Assembly (NCBI GenBank): GCA_014549065.1
Contig: JACDOX010000007.1
Location: 10,523,648-10,587,647 of the forward strand
DNA: 64,000 bases
Reading direction: 5' to 3'
Origin: Cardinalis cardinalis
Lineage: Eukaryota > Chordata > Aves > Passeriformes > Cardinalidae
Both the position numbers and the translations under genes were made by a program. Positions 1 to 13,700 of this stretch are shown here, piece by piece (position 1 is the first letter of the stretch; each line of letters starts with the position of its first letter). The notes under the pieces were generated by a model. The model saw only the letters and a program-made list of their open reading frames with translations, did no database searches and was not told where the DNA came from.

Positions 1-1774
1 CACAATTCTATGTAAGTTTTTTGTGAAGACTCTTGAAAGGGTTAACTCAAGGCAATTTTGATTCTGCACAGGATTTGGTAATAGAGTTGCAGGTCTCCTG
101 TGGCAAAATGTAAAAAAGATGTACAGTTTCATTGTTCTTTGCCTTACAAGGAAGTCCATTAGCTTAATGAAAATAAATTCAATGGTTTTTTATTTTTAGT
201 GTGACTTCCTAAGGAAATAAGGCTTATGGCATTGTACAGCCCCTCTGCCTCTGTTTCCACTTGAGAATATTTGGACAATGCAATCAAATGTAATGTAGGA
301 GATGAGTTTTTGAACATGCAAAGTTTCTCAAGATTAGTGAAAGTCAGTGACTAGGCAGGAAAAAATCCCAAAACTTTAAGATGACATTGTCCTCTCACTG
401 AGGAGTTAAAGTACAAGTTCAGTATTTGTCCCATTTAAATGTGGGCTGGTCAGGCAGCAGGTGAGTTTGCATTCCCATAGGATCTGCTTACACTTGGAGG
501 GTAAAAATTCTCTGGGGATTGTGGACAAACAGAACCAGAGATATTAGTGGGTGAGGTGGGGGTGGATGTCAGTGGGGTCAGAAGTTAGATATGATNGCAA
601 TAAAAGAGGAAGAAGCTTAATGTTTTAATAGTAATAAAAGTACCCAGAACTCAAACTTCCAAAATTCCTCAGGGATTAAGCTATACCGTCTCTGCCTCTC
701 AAGGAAGAATTTCTTCATATTGTCAAATTACATACAAGAAATCTTAACTGGACTGATACTGGTGCTATTTTTACTGTAATTTTAGTGAAATGTAGTATGT
801 AACTTGGTATTAAGGATGATTTAGAGAGCGTGAGTTGAAAATTTAACTGTATACTGTGAATGGCCTCCTTTAACTTGGCAATTCAGCAAGTCTACTTTCA
901 AACTGAACTACTTCACATATTTTTTTCTGCATGGACATATACCGCTCCAGGATTTTTGGTCACTCCTTAAATGAATTTGTAAAATTATCCAATCTGCCTT
1001 AAACTTTGCTTTGTAAGCACCCTTTTTGGTAACTTTTACTTTAAAATTTGTCTTAGTAGCACTGCTACTGTTTTAATTTATGTCATGTCATTTAGCTTGC
1101 TGTTTCAGGGNATTTTTGATGAAGTTAATTGAATGCATTGGAAAATGCTGTGCAGTACAAATTTTGNTTTCTTTTCCATTCTAGATTGTCCTCATTGCTA
1201 TAACCACTTCTACTTTCATTATACTTTGTCTCAAAGTTTTCTGTCAACACCTTCTCTGCTCTCACTTCATGAGAAGAAGCATTGGAAATGTCAGGCTTCT
1301 GAAGCCACCTGTGCTCATTTCTGGCTACCTAAACATNAAGATATTGCCACATTTTGACTTTTATAAAATGACATCTGTAGTCATTGTAATCCACACCTAA
1401 AACTTACTAAAATGTTGTAGTGTGTCTGGCTAAATAATTGCCTGTGCAAACTCCTGCAGAGTTTGAGTTGCAGTAGCAGATGTGTGCTGCCTGTATTGGG
1501 CTTGTATCAAAAGCAGAAGTGAGTGATCAGAGATGCCCTGGGATATTTGCTGAGTGTCTCATAAACACCCTAGTTATCTGATTCAGACTTTCACCATAGG
1601 GTTAAGTATTCTTTAATTTATTATGAGCACAACTTTTGGCTTTTATGCAGGCTTTTTTCTGGTGTTGGTTGGTTGGGTTTTTTTGGGTTTTTTTTGAAGT
1701 TGGAGTTTAGTTCTTGTTTCTTTGAAGATTTATGTTCATTTAATGTTGTTTTTGTGTTTGTGGTTTTTTACCAG
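1..1774 (+). other. PTPN3: PTPN3 intron, 3' part
   Basis: AT-rich sequence upstream of the first recognised exon, ending in a T-rich tract and TTTTTTACCAG. I see no exon in it that extends the PTPN3 linker. A consensus donor (CAGCAG followed by GTGAGT) at about 456-467 has no convincing coding sequence before it. The rest is unremarkable apart from isolated single Ns. Confidence 0.6.
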
Positions 1775-1798
1775 GTCATCTGAACAAGAATCACCAAA
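1775..1798 (+). CDS. PTPN3: PTPN3 linker microexon (24 nt)
   Basis: A 24-base exon flanked by TTTTTTACCAG and GTGAGT. It begins with one base that closes a codon and ends with two bases. Its only open frame reads SSEQESP and then a lysine completed by the first base of the next exon at 3681. That phase match, together with the resemblance to the human linker segment SPHQESL, is the evidence that this is the true preceding exon. It lies in the flexible linker between FERM and PDZ. Because 24 is a multiple of three, skipping it would keep the frame. Confidence 0.75.
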
Positions 1799-4700
1799 GT
1801 GAGTTTTCTTTATACTTTCTCCTACCTTTTTAAGATGTATAAGGAAATATATAACTTCAACTGATTTTTCAAAGTAGTGGTTTTGTATGATTAAAAGACA
1901 CAAATAAATGTATAAATCAATGAAGATTGTAAAGATTTGTAAAGAAAAGTAAGTTTTGGGGTCAGGATTTGGAAAGTNTTAAGTTGTAATAGATCTCCCG
2001 TCACTCTTAACAGAAAAACTTGGTTAGAAACTCTTACAAAATTTTAATGATGCAAAAACCCACTGGCAATTTTATGTGGAGACTCTTTATATAGTGCCAG
2101 ATGACACTGACTGAAATAATACTTTTCTGGTATTGTTAGATTTCTTTTCTACATTAAAAAATCATTACACGGTCTGTAATTTCAACTTGTAAGTGAAATG
2201 GTTTTTTGGACTGCGTTCTGAAAAACTTATTAGGATGTATTTACATANACAGTGTTCCTCCTTGCTTAACATTGACTTCGTCAGAATCATGAAAAGTCTT
2301 GGAAGCTATCAGATAAAACCAGAATTTTGACAGTGTAATTATAGTTCACTACTTCAAAGCATTCTGAAACTTTGAATGCATTCAAAAAGTGCCACTTTCN
2401 GTAGTAACTGAAAGTACTACAAGTGTTGCATGTAATACCTCATTGCCATGGCCAAGTACACNTAGTCTAACTGAAAGTCAGAGGTATTATGGGCAAGAAT
2501 ACATTTCCTTGATGGCACCTCTCAGGACATTTGTATTTGTTGTGATCAGACTTTCACAGGCCAANAAACAAGTGGCTGCAGTATCAAAGTTTGCTGCAAT
2601 GCAAGTCCTGTATGCNAAAGTCTACACTCCTTGGAGTAGAATTACTTCTTCATTGACAGCTCTAAATATCTGCTGGAAATGGTTCAAAAAAGCTCACATA
2701 TATCAACAAATACCAAAGCAGAAATAAATGTTTAAATTCACAAATTTTAGTGCCAAGGTTTACTTGGCAAGATATGTACTTCTGCTGCTTTAACACTGTC
2801 TAAATGTGACGTTGCTATACCTTGAGCTTTCCTCAAGACAGATATTTTCACGTTAGGTAGTATTTATAAGGATGGAGCAGTTAGTCTGTATGGTATCCAT
2901 GAGTTTGGTTCAATTAAAGAAGGGGGCTGGTTGTATGAGAGGTCTGTATGTCATCCTTTTCAAAAGAGGGAATATAGTTACATGAATGTTTGGGAAGTCC
3001 TGGAGCACCATCAGGCAACTTGGCCAATTGCCAGATTTGAGGGTTTTAGGTACTGACTTTTGTTATCATTGAATGCTAAAGTTCTTGAATGCCAGATCTG
3101 TAAACTAAGTTAGTTNTGGGTCCTTTGGTATGGCTATAACTACCTCAATAACACAATATTTTAATTGCAATTAAACCTTTAATTTTCACTTGATTTCCTG
3201 TTTCTCTGACAATTTACCCTGGCTTTTCTGCAGACTGCCTTCAGCCACTGGGATAAGGTTGAGATGGTACTCATGAGAGGGAGGAATCTTAAAAAAAAAA
3301 ATGCTTTGCAGGAATGAGAGTTGGAATCACAGCAAAAGATTTTTTCATGGATAGAATTGGCAACTGAAGTGCCTTTCCCTTGTGGTTCAGCCCTCTCCAT
3401 GTGTTACTGTGAATTCCTGTATGCTACAACAGTGCCTTTCACTGCCAACATCCAAATATTTTGCATTAAATGGTTTTGCTATTCCAGAATTTTTGAACAT
3501 TTTTCTGGATGTCCACTGATTAATGATAGGTTTAGATCACAATCCANTTCTGTTTCCCTGCACTTCCACTAAGAAGTGGTATTAAATCTTTTAACCCTTA
3601 GAACTTNCTCTTTTAAAATCTTTTAATTTAAAAATCTGGATTAACAGTATCTTTATAATATTTATCCTTTCAAAATAAAGGAACGTATTGGGAAACAGTC
3701 CNACACGGAGCTCTCTGACCCGTCTCTCACCTAAAGCCTTGGCTCGCTCTCCCAATGGAGTTGGCAACATTTCTGGCTCTTACCCACTGGAAGGGGTGGA
3801 TAAGCAGTTCCTAGAAACATATGACAACGTTACAAAAAGCAGCTCGACAGACGACTCCAGTCAGTACTACTGTGATAAGGTATGGGCACTTGTGTGCTTT
3901 TGAAGTCAGAGCTAGTAGTGAGTGTGACTCTGAGCTGTGGTTTGAGAATGGGCAAAGTGGTGGCTGTGTTTCAGGATGGGCATATTTTATGTAGTAATGA
4001 GAGCAGATCTCTTGTTGCTACTCACATTTATCCAAGGTTGTGTGANAGACAAGCTTACCAAGAGCATGGGTTTCCAAAGCGCCCAGCATTCTAGAAGCTT
4101 CAGGGAAAGTTCCTAGTGGAACAGCNATCCTTACATGATTGAGTCTTGTTTCTTCCAAGGGAAAAAAAGATCAGTTAAGTCAAGTTGCTATCTGTCTGAA
4201 AAGCAGACACAGTTCTGCTGTATCCCAGGCATCTCTGAAAAGCAGACACAGCTCTGTTTTATCCCAGGTATCTCTTNAGGATGGCTAAACATCATCCTTT
4301 TGAGTTCTAACCTGGCTGGAGAGCAGCNGCTCCCTGCTAACATTATGGTCATGGATCATTCTTCCCCAGCCTGTTTCAGAGGGGTTCTGGCTGAAAGTGG
4401 ATTCTTAAAATAAATTAAAACAACTAACTAAAATTAGTTAGAATAGTTCTATCATTTCCAACATGTCTGTTAGCTGCTGACACTTTTTAATTCTTCTGCC
4501 TTGTGGATCTGTTGTGTAAAAATACACCTGTTTAAAGGAGAAAAGTCCTAAAAATGGTCACTTCATTGTTCTTAGAATAGAGTCATTTCTATTCATGTGT
4601 TGCACCTAAGCTTTTAATGACAACAGGTTGGAACTTAAATAGGATTTATCAGTTGGGAGGGAAATCTAAGATGAGAGTAACAATGTTAGGACAGAGCAAC

Positions 4701-7700
4701 CAGAAAGCATTTGCTAAGATGTATGTTGTTGTTTTTACTATTTAAAAGGTTACTACCATAGGTATATTCTACAACCATATCCTTTTCCTATTTCAAAGGT
4801 GGATTTATGTAGAGTATTTTTGTTCAGCACTTCTAAATTTGGCTGCACTGTTTTCTAATTTGCTGATATTTTCTTCTAAAAATCAGAACATTTTCTTTCT
4901 TTTTCTATNTATCGCAGAATGACTTAATTGAGGGAGATTTACTTTTGGTGCGTATCATACCAGATGAAGAAGGGAAGTTTGGATTTAATCTAAAGGTACA
5001 CCAGCTGTCTTTTATTTGTTTTTTAAATGCTTTNTGGATAAGATGTTTTTACTTCACGATTTTTACATTTTATTTAGTATAATGATTTGGAGTAAGCAGT
5101 CTATTTTACAGGAATGTCCTGTGGACTGAGAGTTTTTAGAAGTGGCAGCCTAATCCTTAAGTGCTTAGGCAACACTTACAGAAATAAGCATCTAATAGTT
5201 CTCTGGTTTTCAGTTGCATATATTATGGACATGGCCNATATCCAAGGCACACTGCCTATTTGGCTGCTGAAATATGAACTCAAAAGCCTAATTTAAGGCA
5301 TCGACTTTTTGGAAAATTGGACTTCTGTATTATAAAACAATTTGAATAGTTTGTGCTGTTGCATTTAATTATACCCATTAGAAATCACATTGAAAATTTG
5401 AAAATTAATTTGTGAAGAAAATTTAAATTAGTACTGATAATTGACTATTGTAAATGTTTTACATTCCCTCACTGAAATTCCATTTAAGCAGAGTATTATA
5501 AATTTGCCATAATATCAAAATTAGAGTTTGATCATTTCACCTTGGCTATTTATTGGTGTTGTAAAGAGAATAAAGGAGTACAGTTGTCTGGGACTTTGAT
5601 CCTACCAGATTCCTTGCACATTTGTCACANAATCTAAGAAAACTGCCTTGGAAGTTTAAGTATTAAATTAGANTTGCTTCAAGCACAGGGTTACAAAAAA
5701 TGTTCCATTTTATCTGTTTGTGCCTATTAGAATGTATGGCCTGAAACAGACACCCAGTCTAGTTTACTGGAAATTGGTACNTTTAAAGACACCACAACCC
5801 ACCCTATAATTCCCCATTTACTGATGAAAATTCAGTCCTACCAACCCTGTCCATGATGACACAGCATAAAAAAAAATTATATAAAAAGAAAATAAGCAAT
5901 TATTTCTTCTAAATGCTGCTTATGCGTAATGATAGATTTATGGTTGCTATTTACTTGATAATCCTCTCATTCCTCTAGGGTGGAGTAGATCAGAAAATGC
6001 CNCTGCTGGTATCAAGAATAACTCCAGGATCACCTGTAAGTAAATTTTTGAGGCTTTTAATCCCTTCCACTGCTACTCCTTCTACCTCTCAAAGGTCTGT
6101 ACACATAGAAATTTGGACACCTGTAACCAGTGTGAGGTAGCAGCAGAACTGTTCTTGTTAAGTTTTGGTTTAATCAGTGATTTCTTAAACCAGAGATTAA
6201 AAGATCTGTAGGAGTTTGTCAAACCAGATATAAGTAGAAAGTATATTTGTGTTCTCCTGTCATCTCAAAAAGTGCATCCTGAACTGGACAATGCTTGATG
6301 AGGGGCAAGAACTGGGGAAAAGGAATATCATTTACTGAAGAAATAAATAATTTGGGCCCCTGCACCCTAAAAGAAATAGCTCGTTTGAGGGAAATGTAGT
6401 AGGGATGTGCAAGATTAGAAGCACTGTGAAAAAGGAATTCCAGCAGAAATATGGACTACTAAAATTAGGACNACAGAAATAGGACTACTAAATTAAGTTG
6501 TGAAGGTCAGGTTCTTCATGTTTGGTGAAGTAGTTCTTTGTGCAGAAGATAGTAGACCTGTGGAACTCCTTGACAAAGGATGTGTGGTTAAAATAATTTT
6601 GTGTGTGGTTAGGACAGGACAAATACTTGTGGAAAAAAACTATTGTTATTGACTAAGCTAGCACAATAGGCTGAGGAAATCCTTAGGGCTAAAATTATTT
6701 ATAGGATAGGAGAGTACTTGGCAGGAGAGAGGGAGCATAAAAAGGGAGCATATGTTTGCTCTGTTCCTATTTTGCCATAGACTTTTTGCTTATGGGAATA
6801 TTTATAGACTAGGTGAAATGTTTGTAAGAATCAGCATAGTCATTGAGTTCTTCTGTTGAATTGTGAAATAATAATAGGAACTTAAAATATTTTTAAACTT
6901 TTTTCCTAAATAATTATTACATAAATTTGTGGGGACAAATTTAAATTTAAATTTGTTATATCAAATTTTTTCACTTGCCTTTTTCCAAACTATATTTCCT
7001 AACCCTCATAAAATAATTTCAGTGCAGACTTGTTAGGAAATATTCCTGACTTAATTCTAAAAATACAATGCACTCTAAATCTTCTGACTCTTCTGAAATT
7101 TGATAAGCAGTCATAGGACTGACATCTAAATGTCATGATGCTAATCCAGCTGAAACAGATTGCTTGAGAAGTTATTTTTTGGTCACATTTATGATTTTGG
7201 CCTGATTTACACAGTTCATAGCACTCCTTTATGAACCATAATAATTATTTGAAAAAATGTTTCATAGGAAATTATAACTTGCATCTAGGAATTGAAAATA
7301 AAACAATTCCTAAGACATTTCATGGTCAACCTAGCAAATATTCTAAGGGTGATTTGAGATTCTGAAATTACATAGGGCAAACAGGNTTATTCTGTTTGCA
7401 ATCAGAGCAGGGAATGAAAGATGTTTCTCCAGAGGCAGTCATCTCCTTGGGCAGATTCGGCTGGTCTTCTGGAAAGTATTGATCTGTATTTTTTTCTCTA
7501 GGATTGTAAAAGGACTGGTCTTCCAACTTTAAACACTTCATTGAAGTGTCTCCCTTTGGCGTCATAGGCATGGACAAGAGTGACTAATTATCTCTCTAGC
7601 CTAGTAAGCCACCAAGTGAGCAAGTTACCAGGATCATAGAAAAAAATTGAAAACAGCTGTCCAATCTATAATACTCAGTAGCAGTGTTAGGGAAATCATG

Positions 7701-10700
7701 TCATGTTATAGCAAGAGAAAAATAATACCCCTATTTTTAGAGAATAGCGATATTAACATTGATTATATTCTTTTCCATAAAGAGAACTTTACCTGTTCTT
7801 TACTGTTTAATGAAATGTAGCTGATAGTTCAAATTTAAGTCTGTTGAATGCATTTTGATATTATTTCAGCTCAGTTATGCCTTACCTTCATTTCTGCTGT
7901 TTTAACTTCCTCTAGATTCACTCATTACGCTGTAAAATGTCTTCAGGGATGCTATTTGGTAATATTGTTTGCTAAGANTATTTCTCAGGTTTGTAGGTCA
8001 CCTTTTTCTCACTTTCCTACAAAAAGACGTGCATTTTTTGTAGAGGGGGGAAGCAAATCTGCTCCCCAAAATAAGGCAGCATTTTTCTTTACATCTCCTA
8101 AAGTTCTTTTAAAAAATCTTTTAATAAAGCAGCAATGTAGTATGCTGGGAAAACTGAAGGACAGAGTACCCAAAATTTTTATGAAAGCACATTTTAGTGA
8201 AGGAACAACCATATATTGCATCTGTTTGTCTNGGGGTTTTTTTAATTAAAGTTCTCCACAGATTTTTTTTCACAAACAGTATTAATGCTCTCAGGTTCTA
8301 AAGAGGTCATTAGGGTTTTATGTAATAGAGCTTTTAATGGAAAAAAACCCCATGCATGCTCCTTGGAGCAATAGCAGGTGATTAGCATAAAAATGACACA
8401 TTGGGTGTATCAATAGGACAGAGAGCCTTTGACATAATAAATTGTCTGGAAGAGCTCAGACTCTGAAAAATCTATAAATTATGCTTGCATAGGAGGAATT
8501 AATTCTCCTTTGAGATATATTTTATATAGTCAGATGATTCAAATAAGAAGGCTGGTGCATTAACATATCACATGATTAACAAAGTTTGTTTGAGCAAAGA
8601 TATTAGTCCATCTGCAATAAAGACTAATAGCAGCCAGCCAAGAAATCTAAATTATAGGCAAATATAGGAACTCAGAAACCATTCCTTCCAAGTTTTTGTT
8701 GATGTCTTAACTCTCCTAGACTGACCTGATATGGTCTTTATATCACCCACCTTTTCAAATATTTATATTTCAAAGAGAAAAACTTAACAATATTTAAGAG
8801 TGATTAAATTAGTCATTTATAGTTACATTCTTTAGTCTTGCCTTTGTAAACTGTACAAAATATGGCAAGGGTGTTCTTGGGGACCTGTGAATACCCAGTT
8901 AAATCAGTATTGAAGAACATCATGGCTGCTCCAAATTCTCATTCTTTTTCTGTTTACATTTTTAATGAATTATTGTCAATCTTCCCTATCCTTCATTATT
9001 TTCTTTCCTTATTTCTATGAAAAAAAGTTGGGGGCAACTATTCCTTCTTTAAATTTTTAATCAGCTTTTCTGCATGGGATTTTTTTCCTCTTGCATGCAT
9101 CTTTCTTCTCTCTTTCTTCTTTCTCTTCTTCTTTATCTGTTTTTTGGCACTTGAAGAAAGGTCTTACATTTTCTTTTCTTTAACTTTGTTTGCTGGTACA
9201 AATGACTCCCAATTTATTTTCTTCATATTCTTGCCACTATTTTTTATTCTACATTTTTCATGCTGTTGATTATTTTGTTAAAATTTCTTCTTTCCATCTC
9301 TTATTTACTAGTTGGTAATATCAATATATTAGGAGCCATCGGTGCAGGCCATAATCAGGATTGGATCTAATTTTAATATCTTGTTCACAGGGGATTGGTA
9401 ATGGTTTTTTGGTAGGGCTAATGATATTGGATGAATGAAGCTCAGGGAACCTGTGCTGGCTATGAAGGAAATACAGGGAACATCTATGAAAAAATAAAAA
9501 CAGTAAAGGTCTATGTCTCATTCATACAATAAATGGAATGAGGTGTTTATATATCACTTGTGTAGCTGGAGACTTCCTAGACAAAATAAGGATTAGGATA
9601 GTAATGATGAAAAAATTGCTACATTACTTGACACTCAAAGATTGTAGAATCCTGCATATTCGTATTAGGGAAGCACAGAAAGTTGGAAGGGACCTGGAGG
9701 TACTCTTGTCCAATCCCCTCTGCTCAAGAGTCACCTAGAGTCAGTTGCCCAGGACTATATCCAGATGGCTTTTGAGGGCTCTGAGGTGGGAGACTCCACA
9801 GTATCTCTGGACAACCTGATGGAGTGCTCAGTCACCACAGCAGTAGAACTGTTTCCTGATGCTTGAATGGAGCCTCCTGTGTTTCAGTTTGAGCTCTTTG
9901 CCTCTGATNCTATCACCAAGTACCTCTGAGAGTTTGGCTTCATCCCCTCCGTGTCTTCCCTTCAAGTATTTATGTACATTGCAAGATCCCCTTGAGCCTT
10001 TTCTTCTCTAGGCTAAACACTCCCAGATGTCTGAGTCTTCCTTCATGCAAGAGCTGCTCTAGTCCGTTAGACATCTTTGTAGCATCATCATCATCATCAT
10101 ATTCTGGCCATAGCTTTAATTGCTTTGTTCTGGACATAGGGCAAAGCATACAGACAACTGTGGCAGAAAAAAAGCGAAACAAACCTTGGAGTCCAGCAGT
10201 TAATCTAAATCTAAAGACTCTACAAAGTAACAAAGATATGAAATGTATGTGGATTTCTTTGAAATTTAAAAAGTGCATGCCTGGGGAATGTCATGTTATT
10301 TAAATCATGTTCGTGAAAATCATGTTTGGACTGCTTAGTATTCACTGCATAAAAAGTGAACTGGATTATCTCATGTGCCCTAAACACTTTCTCCAGAAAT
10401 TCAGAGGTTGTTGAGGCTTGGAGTCTGAAATACAGATCTTTGAGAGCAATTTTTTTGATTAATGTAAATTCTTTTTATAGCTATCAATATGTTGTTTGAA
10501 TTGTTTATTCCTTATTGTCAGGGAGAAGCTTTGAAGCATGAGAGCTTTANAGCTGAAACCTTTGATAGAACCTCTGATACAGAGTATGAAACTTTGCCAG
10601 GAGAACTGTGAAGACTTTGCTTACACGATGTACTTAATATCCTGATATGTTCCTGCTTACACAACTGGTTGTGATGACATTAATGTGTTTCTTTGGTCTT

Positions 10701-13700
10701 GAAACAGGCTGATAAATGCATTCCAAAGCTGAATGAAGGTGATCAGATAGTATTAATTAATGGCCGAGATATCTCAGAGCACACGCATGACCAGGTGGTC
10801 ATGTTCATAAAAGCCAGCAGAGAATCTCACACAAGAGAGCTTGCACTTTTGGTCAGGAGGAAAGGTAACTGGGCTAATTTTATTCACTTCTAATGTTTTT
10901 GAGACTGTTGCTCTTATGCTTGGTGGTGTACTCTCTTCTTTTTGCATAAACATGTTCTCAGCGCACTTGGAATAGGTCTGTGCAAAGAGTAGGTCTCACT
11001 AAATTTGAATTGGTNGTACAAGTAGTTTAAACTATATAGGTTCTTACCACTGCCACAAAGAGTCATGCAAGTCAGAATTTCTTCTTATTTTTTGTTCTAA
11101 AAATCTATGAGAATAAATAGTCCCTTGATTTTTTTTTTTTTGGTGACATGGGGTGTTGGGTTTTTTTGTAAATAAAGCATAATTTTAAAAACCCACAAGT
11201 GCAGTTTCACAAAAACCTATGGCCTGTTCCCGTGCACAATTATGAGATGAAACAAATCAAATAAGCTGCTCCTCACCTCATTCTTAGAGTAGGCATTTCA
11301 TGACAATGCTGAGATAAACTAGTGCTAGTTGCTTGCAGAACTGCTGCCTGCAAGGAGGAGACAATCTTTGAAATATGCAGGGTCTTAAGCTGTATGTTTA
11401 AAAATGGAAAACTCATCCAGCTTGGCATTTCTTGCTCCATATTTAAACACCTGTAGATCCCAAGAGCTTTCAGATGATGTCAAACTCTTAATTTTGTTAT
11501 TTGCTTTCCTCAAGAGGTACGGTAAGACATTAGCACACACAATTACACAAAGTTCCTGATTGCATCAAGACATAAAAATCTGAAGGGATTAGGCATTACT
11601 AGGAAACAGGAGGGAATGAAACAGCCTAATTGATATGTGCTTCTGTAATACTGGTTTTAAATAAAACTTCTTGTGTTTCTAAGAGGATAGAGGGGCTCTA
11701 TATTTTCTTTTCCACTGGCTTTGTGCAGCATTTAGTTTTCCCTTAATTTTCTAGTCCCCTTCCAACTTGCAGATAAGAGAAATCTTAAAGATGACCCATG
11801 GCCCCATACCAGTCATTTTTTATAGGCATGAGTATAACCAGCTCCCCATTCTTTAAAGTTTGGCAGGTATGAACTCTTCCCATCACTGCAGAGGATAACC
11901 ACAGCTGGACATGTCTGGTGATACAATACATTTCATAGGGACAGAAATGCTATGTAGATTGCTTCATGAATGTTTGTCATGTTCTTCAATAATAAGGAAT
12001 GCTGTAGAAAATGGACTAATAATTCTCTTTAACTTTAGTTAGTTCCTTCAGTGTTTGCATAAGAAATTGCAAAAGATAATTGTGTCTTCTCTAATGGCAN
12101 AGAAGTGTGATGAAAGGATTTTTGCCTTTGTTTTGCTGTTGGAGGTCCAAACTGATAGAATTTCTTGTAGAGATATTCCACTAATTATGATGTACATTTT
12201 TTTAGGTAAAACTCCCTTGTTTTTACCATGGTGGATGTTGTGTTTCATTAGCCTATTTAGCAGTTCATTAGGTAGGTAAGAGAAGGTTGCAAAAACCTCC
12301 TTGTGCTAGGAATTCAAGTTCTTTGCCTTCATAAACAGCCATTTGGAGTTTTTCTTTCAGAAAGGTCATAGGGACATTATATTCTTTATAGTTTCTACAG
12401 TAATATAGTACAAAAAGAAATGTGATTAAATTGTTGCTTTTAATTACTTGCTTTTCTGAGGTTTTGCAAACTCTGTTATTTCAAGCTAGTAAATTTTTTT
12501 ATATGTTAAAAACACATTAATGCTCTATGTAGTGGATTATAACTACATACACATCTTTCAGTAGTTAAACAGTTTGTGGATCCCATATCAGAAGATGAAG
12601 CTGATTCCCACACTCTGCCAGAATCTATTCTTCCTGTCTGTTCTGAATATGGTGGTGATACACTGGAGGAATCTATGGAGCAGCTAAGAAGAGGGCTGGA
12701 AAGTGGGACTGTCCTTATTCAGTTTGAGGTAGGTAATACTCAACTCTGTAATGCTGTTAGTGTATAACAATAGCTGTAATCAATGAGTAATGGAAGGGCT
12801 GTAATTAGTTGCATATCTCATTGTTCCTGTTCAATCTTATCTCAAGAGAGCAACAATTTGACTTGCCCATCAGTTTCACACTTCACTACTTAGAGTAGGG
12901 AAGAATGAGTTTTAAGTCTTAGACAAAATACCATCTGCTGAGAAAAATGTATTTAAATTAATATGTTTCTGGCTCAAGTACCCAAAGTTCACTAAATCAG
13001 TATTTTTTGTAGTTGTTTCATTGAGTAGTGGGATTTTGACAGGGGTCAGTCTTGTCCTTTGTTTCCTTTTCTGTGTTCTTCAATGTGTTAGCATAGAAAA
13101 CTAGCTAATAAAATTTCTGTATTTTATTAAATTAGTTCCTTTGGTGTTAGTATAAGAAATTCCAATGGCAATGGAGTGCAGTATATATGTTTGTGGTTGN
13201 TTTACTGTTGTAGATTCAAGCATTTGTAGAAGCTCTGAATAAACCTTAGTTTATTATGGTTTATAAAATTGGCATTGAGTTCTGGAGTAACCCCTTCTGT
13301 CACTGAAAGCTTGTAGAACAGCAATAAAATTTCTTCCCCTTTTGATATTTTTTTTCCTTTACTTTTTTTTTTTAAACCTGGAAAATTTAATGGTAGCAGC
13401 TGAAGAGTTGTGGTATTGTTTATTATATAACTGTCCATTAGCACACCAGCAGTTTATTTACAGACATGAACAGGACGGGACACCTGGAATCAGTTCCTTG
13501 AGTGGTTTATTTTCCACATCAGTCTCATAACATTGTTATTACAATGGAGACAAAAGATGTGACCATCTCACTGTTTCAACAGAATGCCAAAGAAACTTAA
13601 TGTTACAACATAGCATAAGACAGTCTCAGAGTAGGTTTCAGCCAATCACATAGAGAAAAAGTATATTGACAGTAGTTCTATCCAATAATCTGAAGCATAC

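Larger units (their letters stand above)
6036..10707 (+). other. PTPN3: PTPN3 intron with CR1 remnant
   Basis: 4672-base intron. It contains a 22-base perfect palindrome (6935-6956), an AT-rich stretch that resembles a conserved element (8360-8660), a pyrimidine tract (9068-9140), a CR1 remnant (9640-10165) and a possible alternative terminal exon (10522-10611). Confidence 0.7.

Noticed and set aside
390..467. Possible PTPN3 exon ending at a CAGCAG/GTGAGT donor
   Set aside because: The phase would fit the next exon, but the translation (SHLNVGWSGS-like) does not resemble the PTPN3 linker and the acceptor is weak.
2389..2727. 112-codon frame between the linker exons
   Set aside because: It lies wholly within an intron, has five Ns, and has no similarity to the PTPN3 linker or another family that I can recognise.
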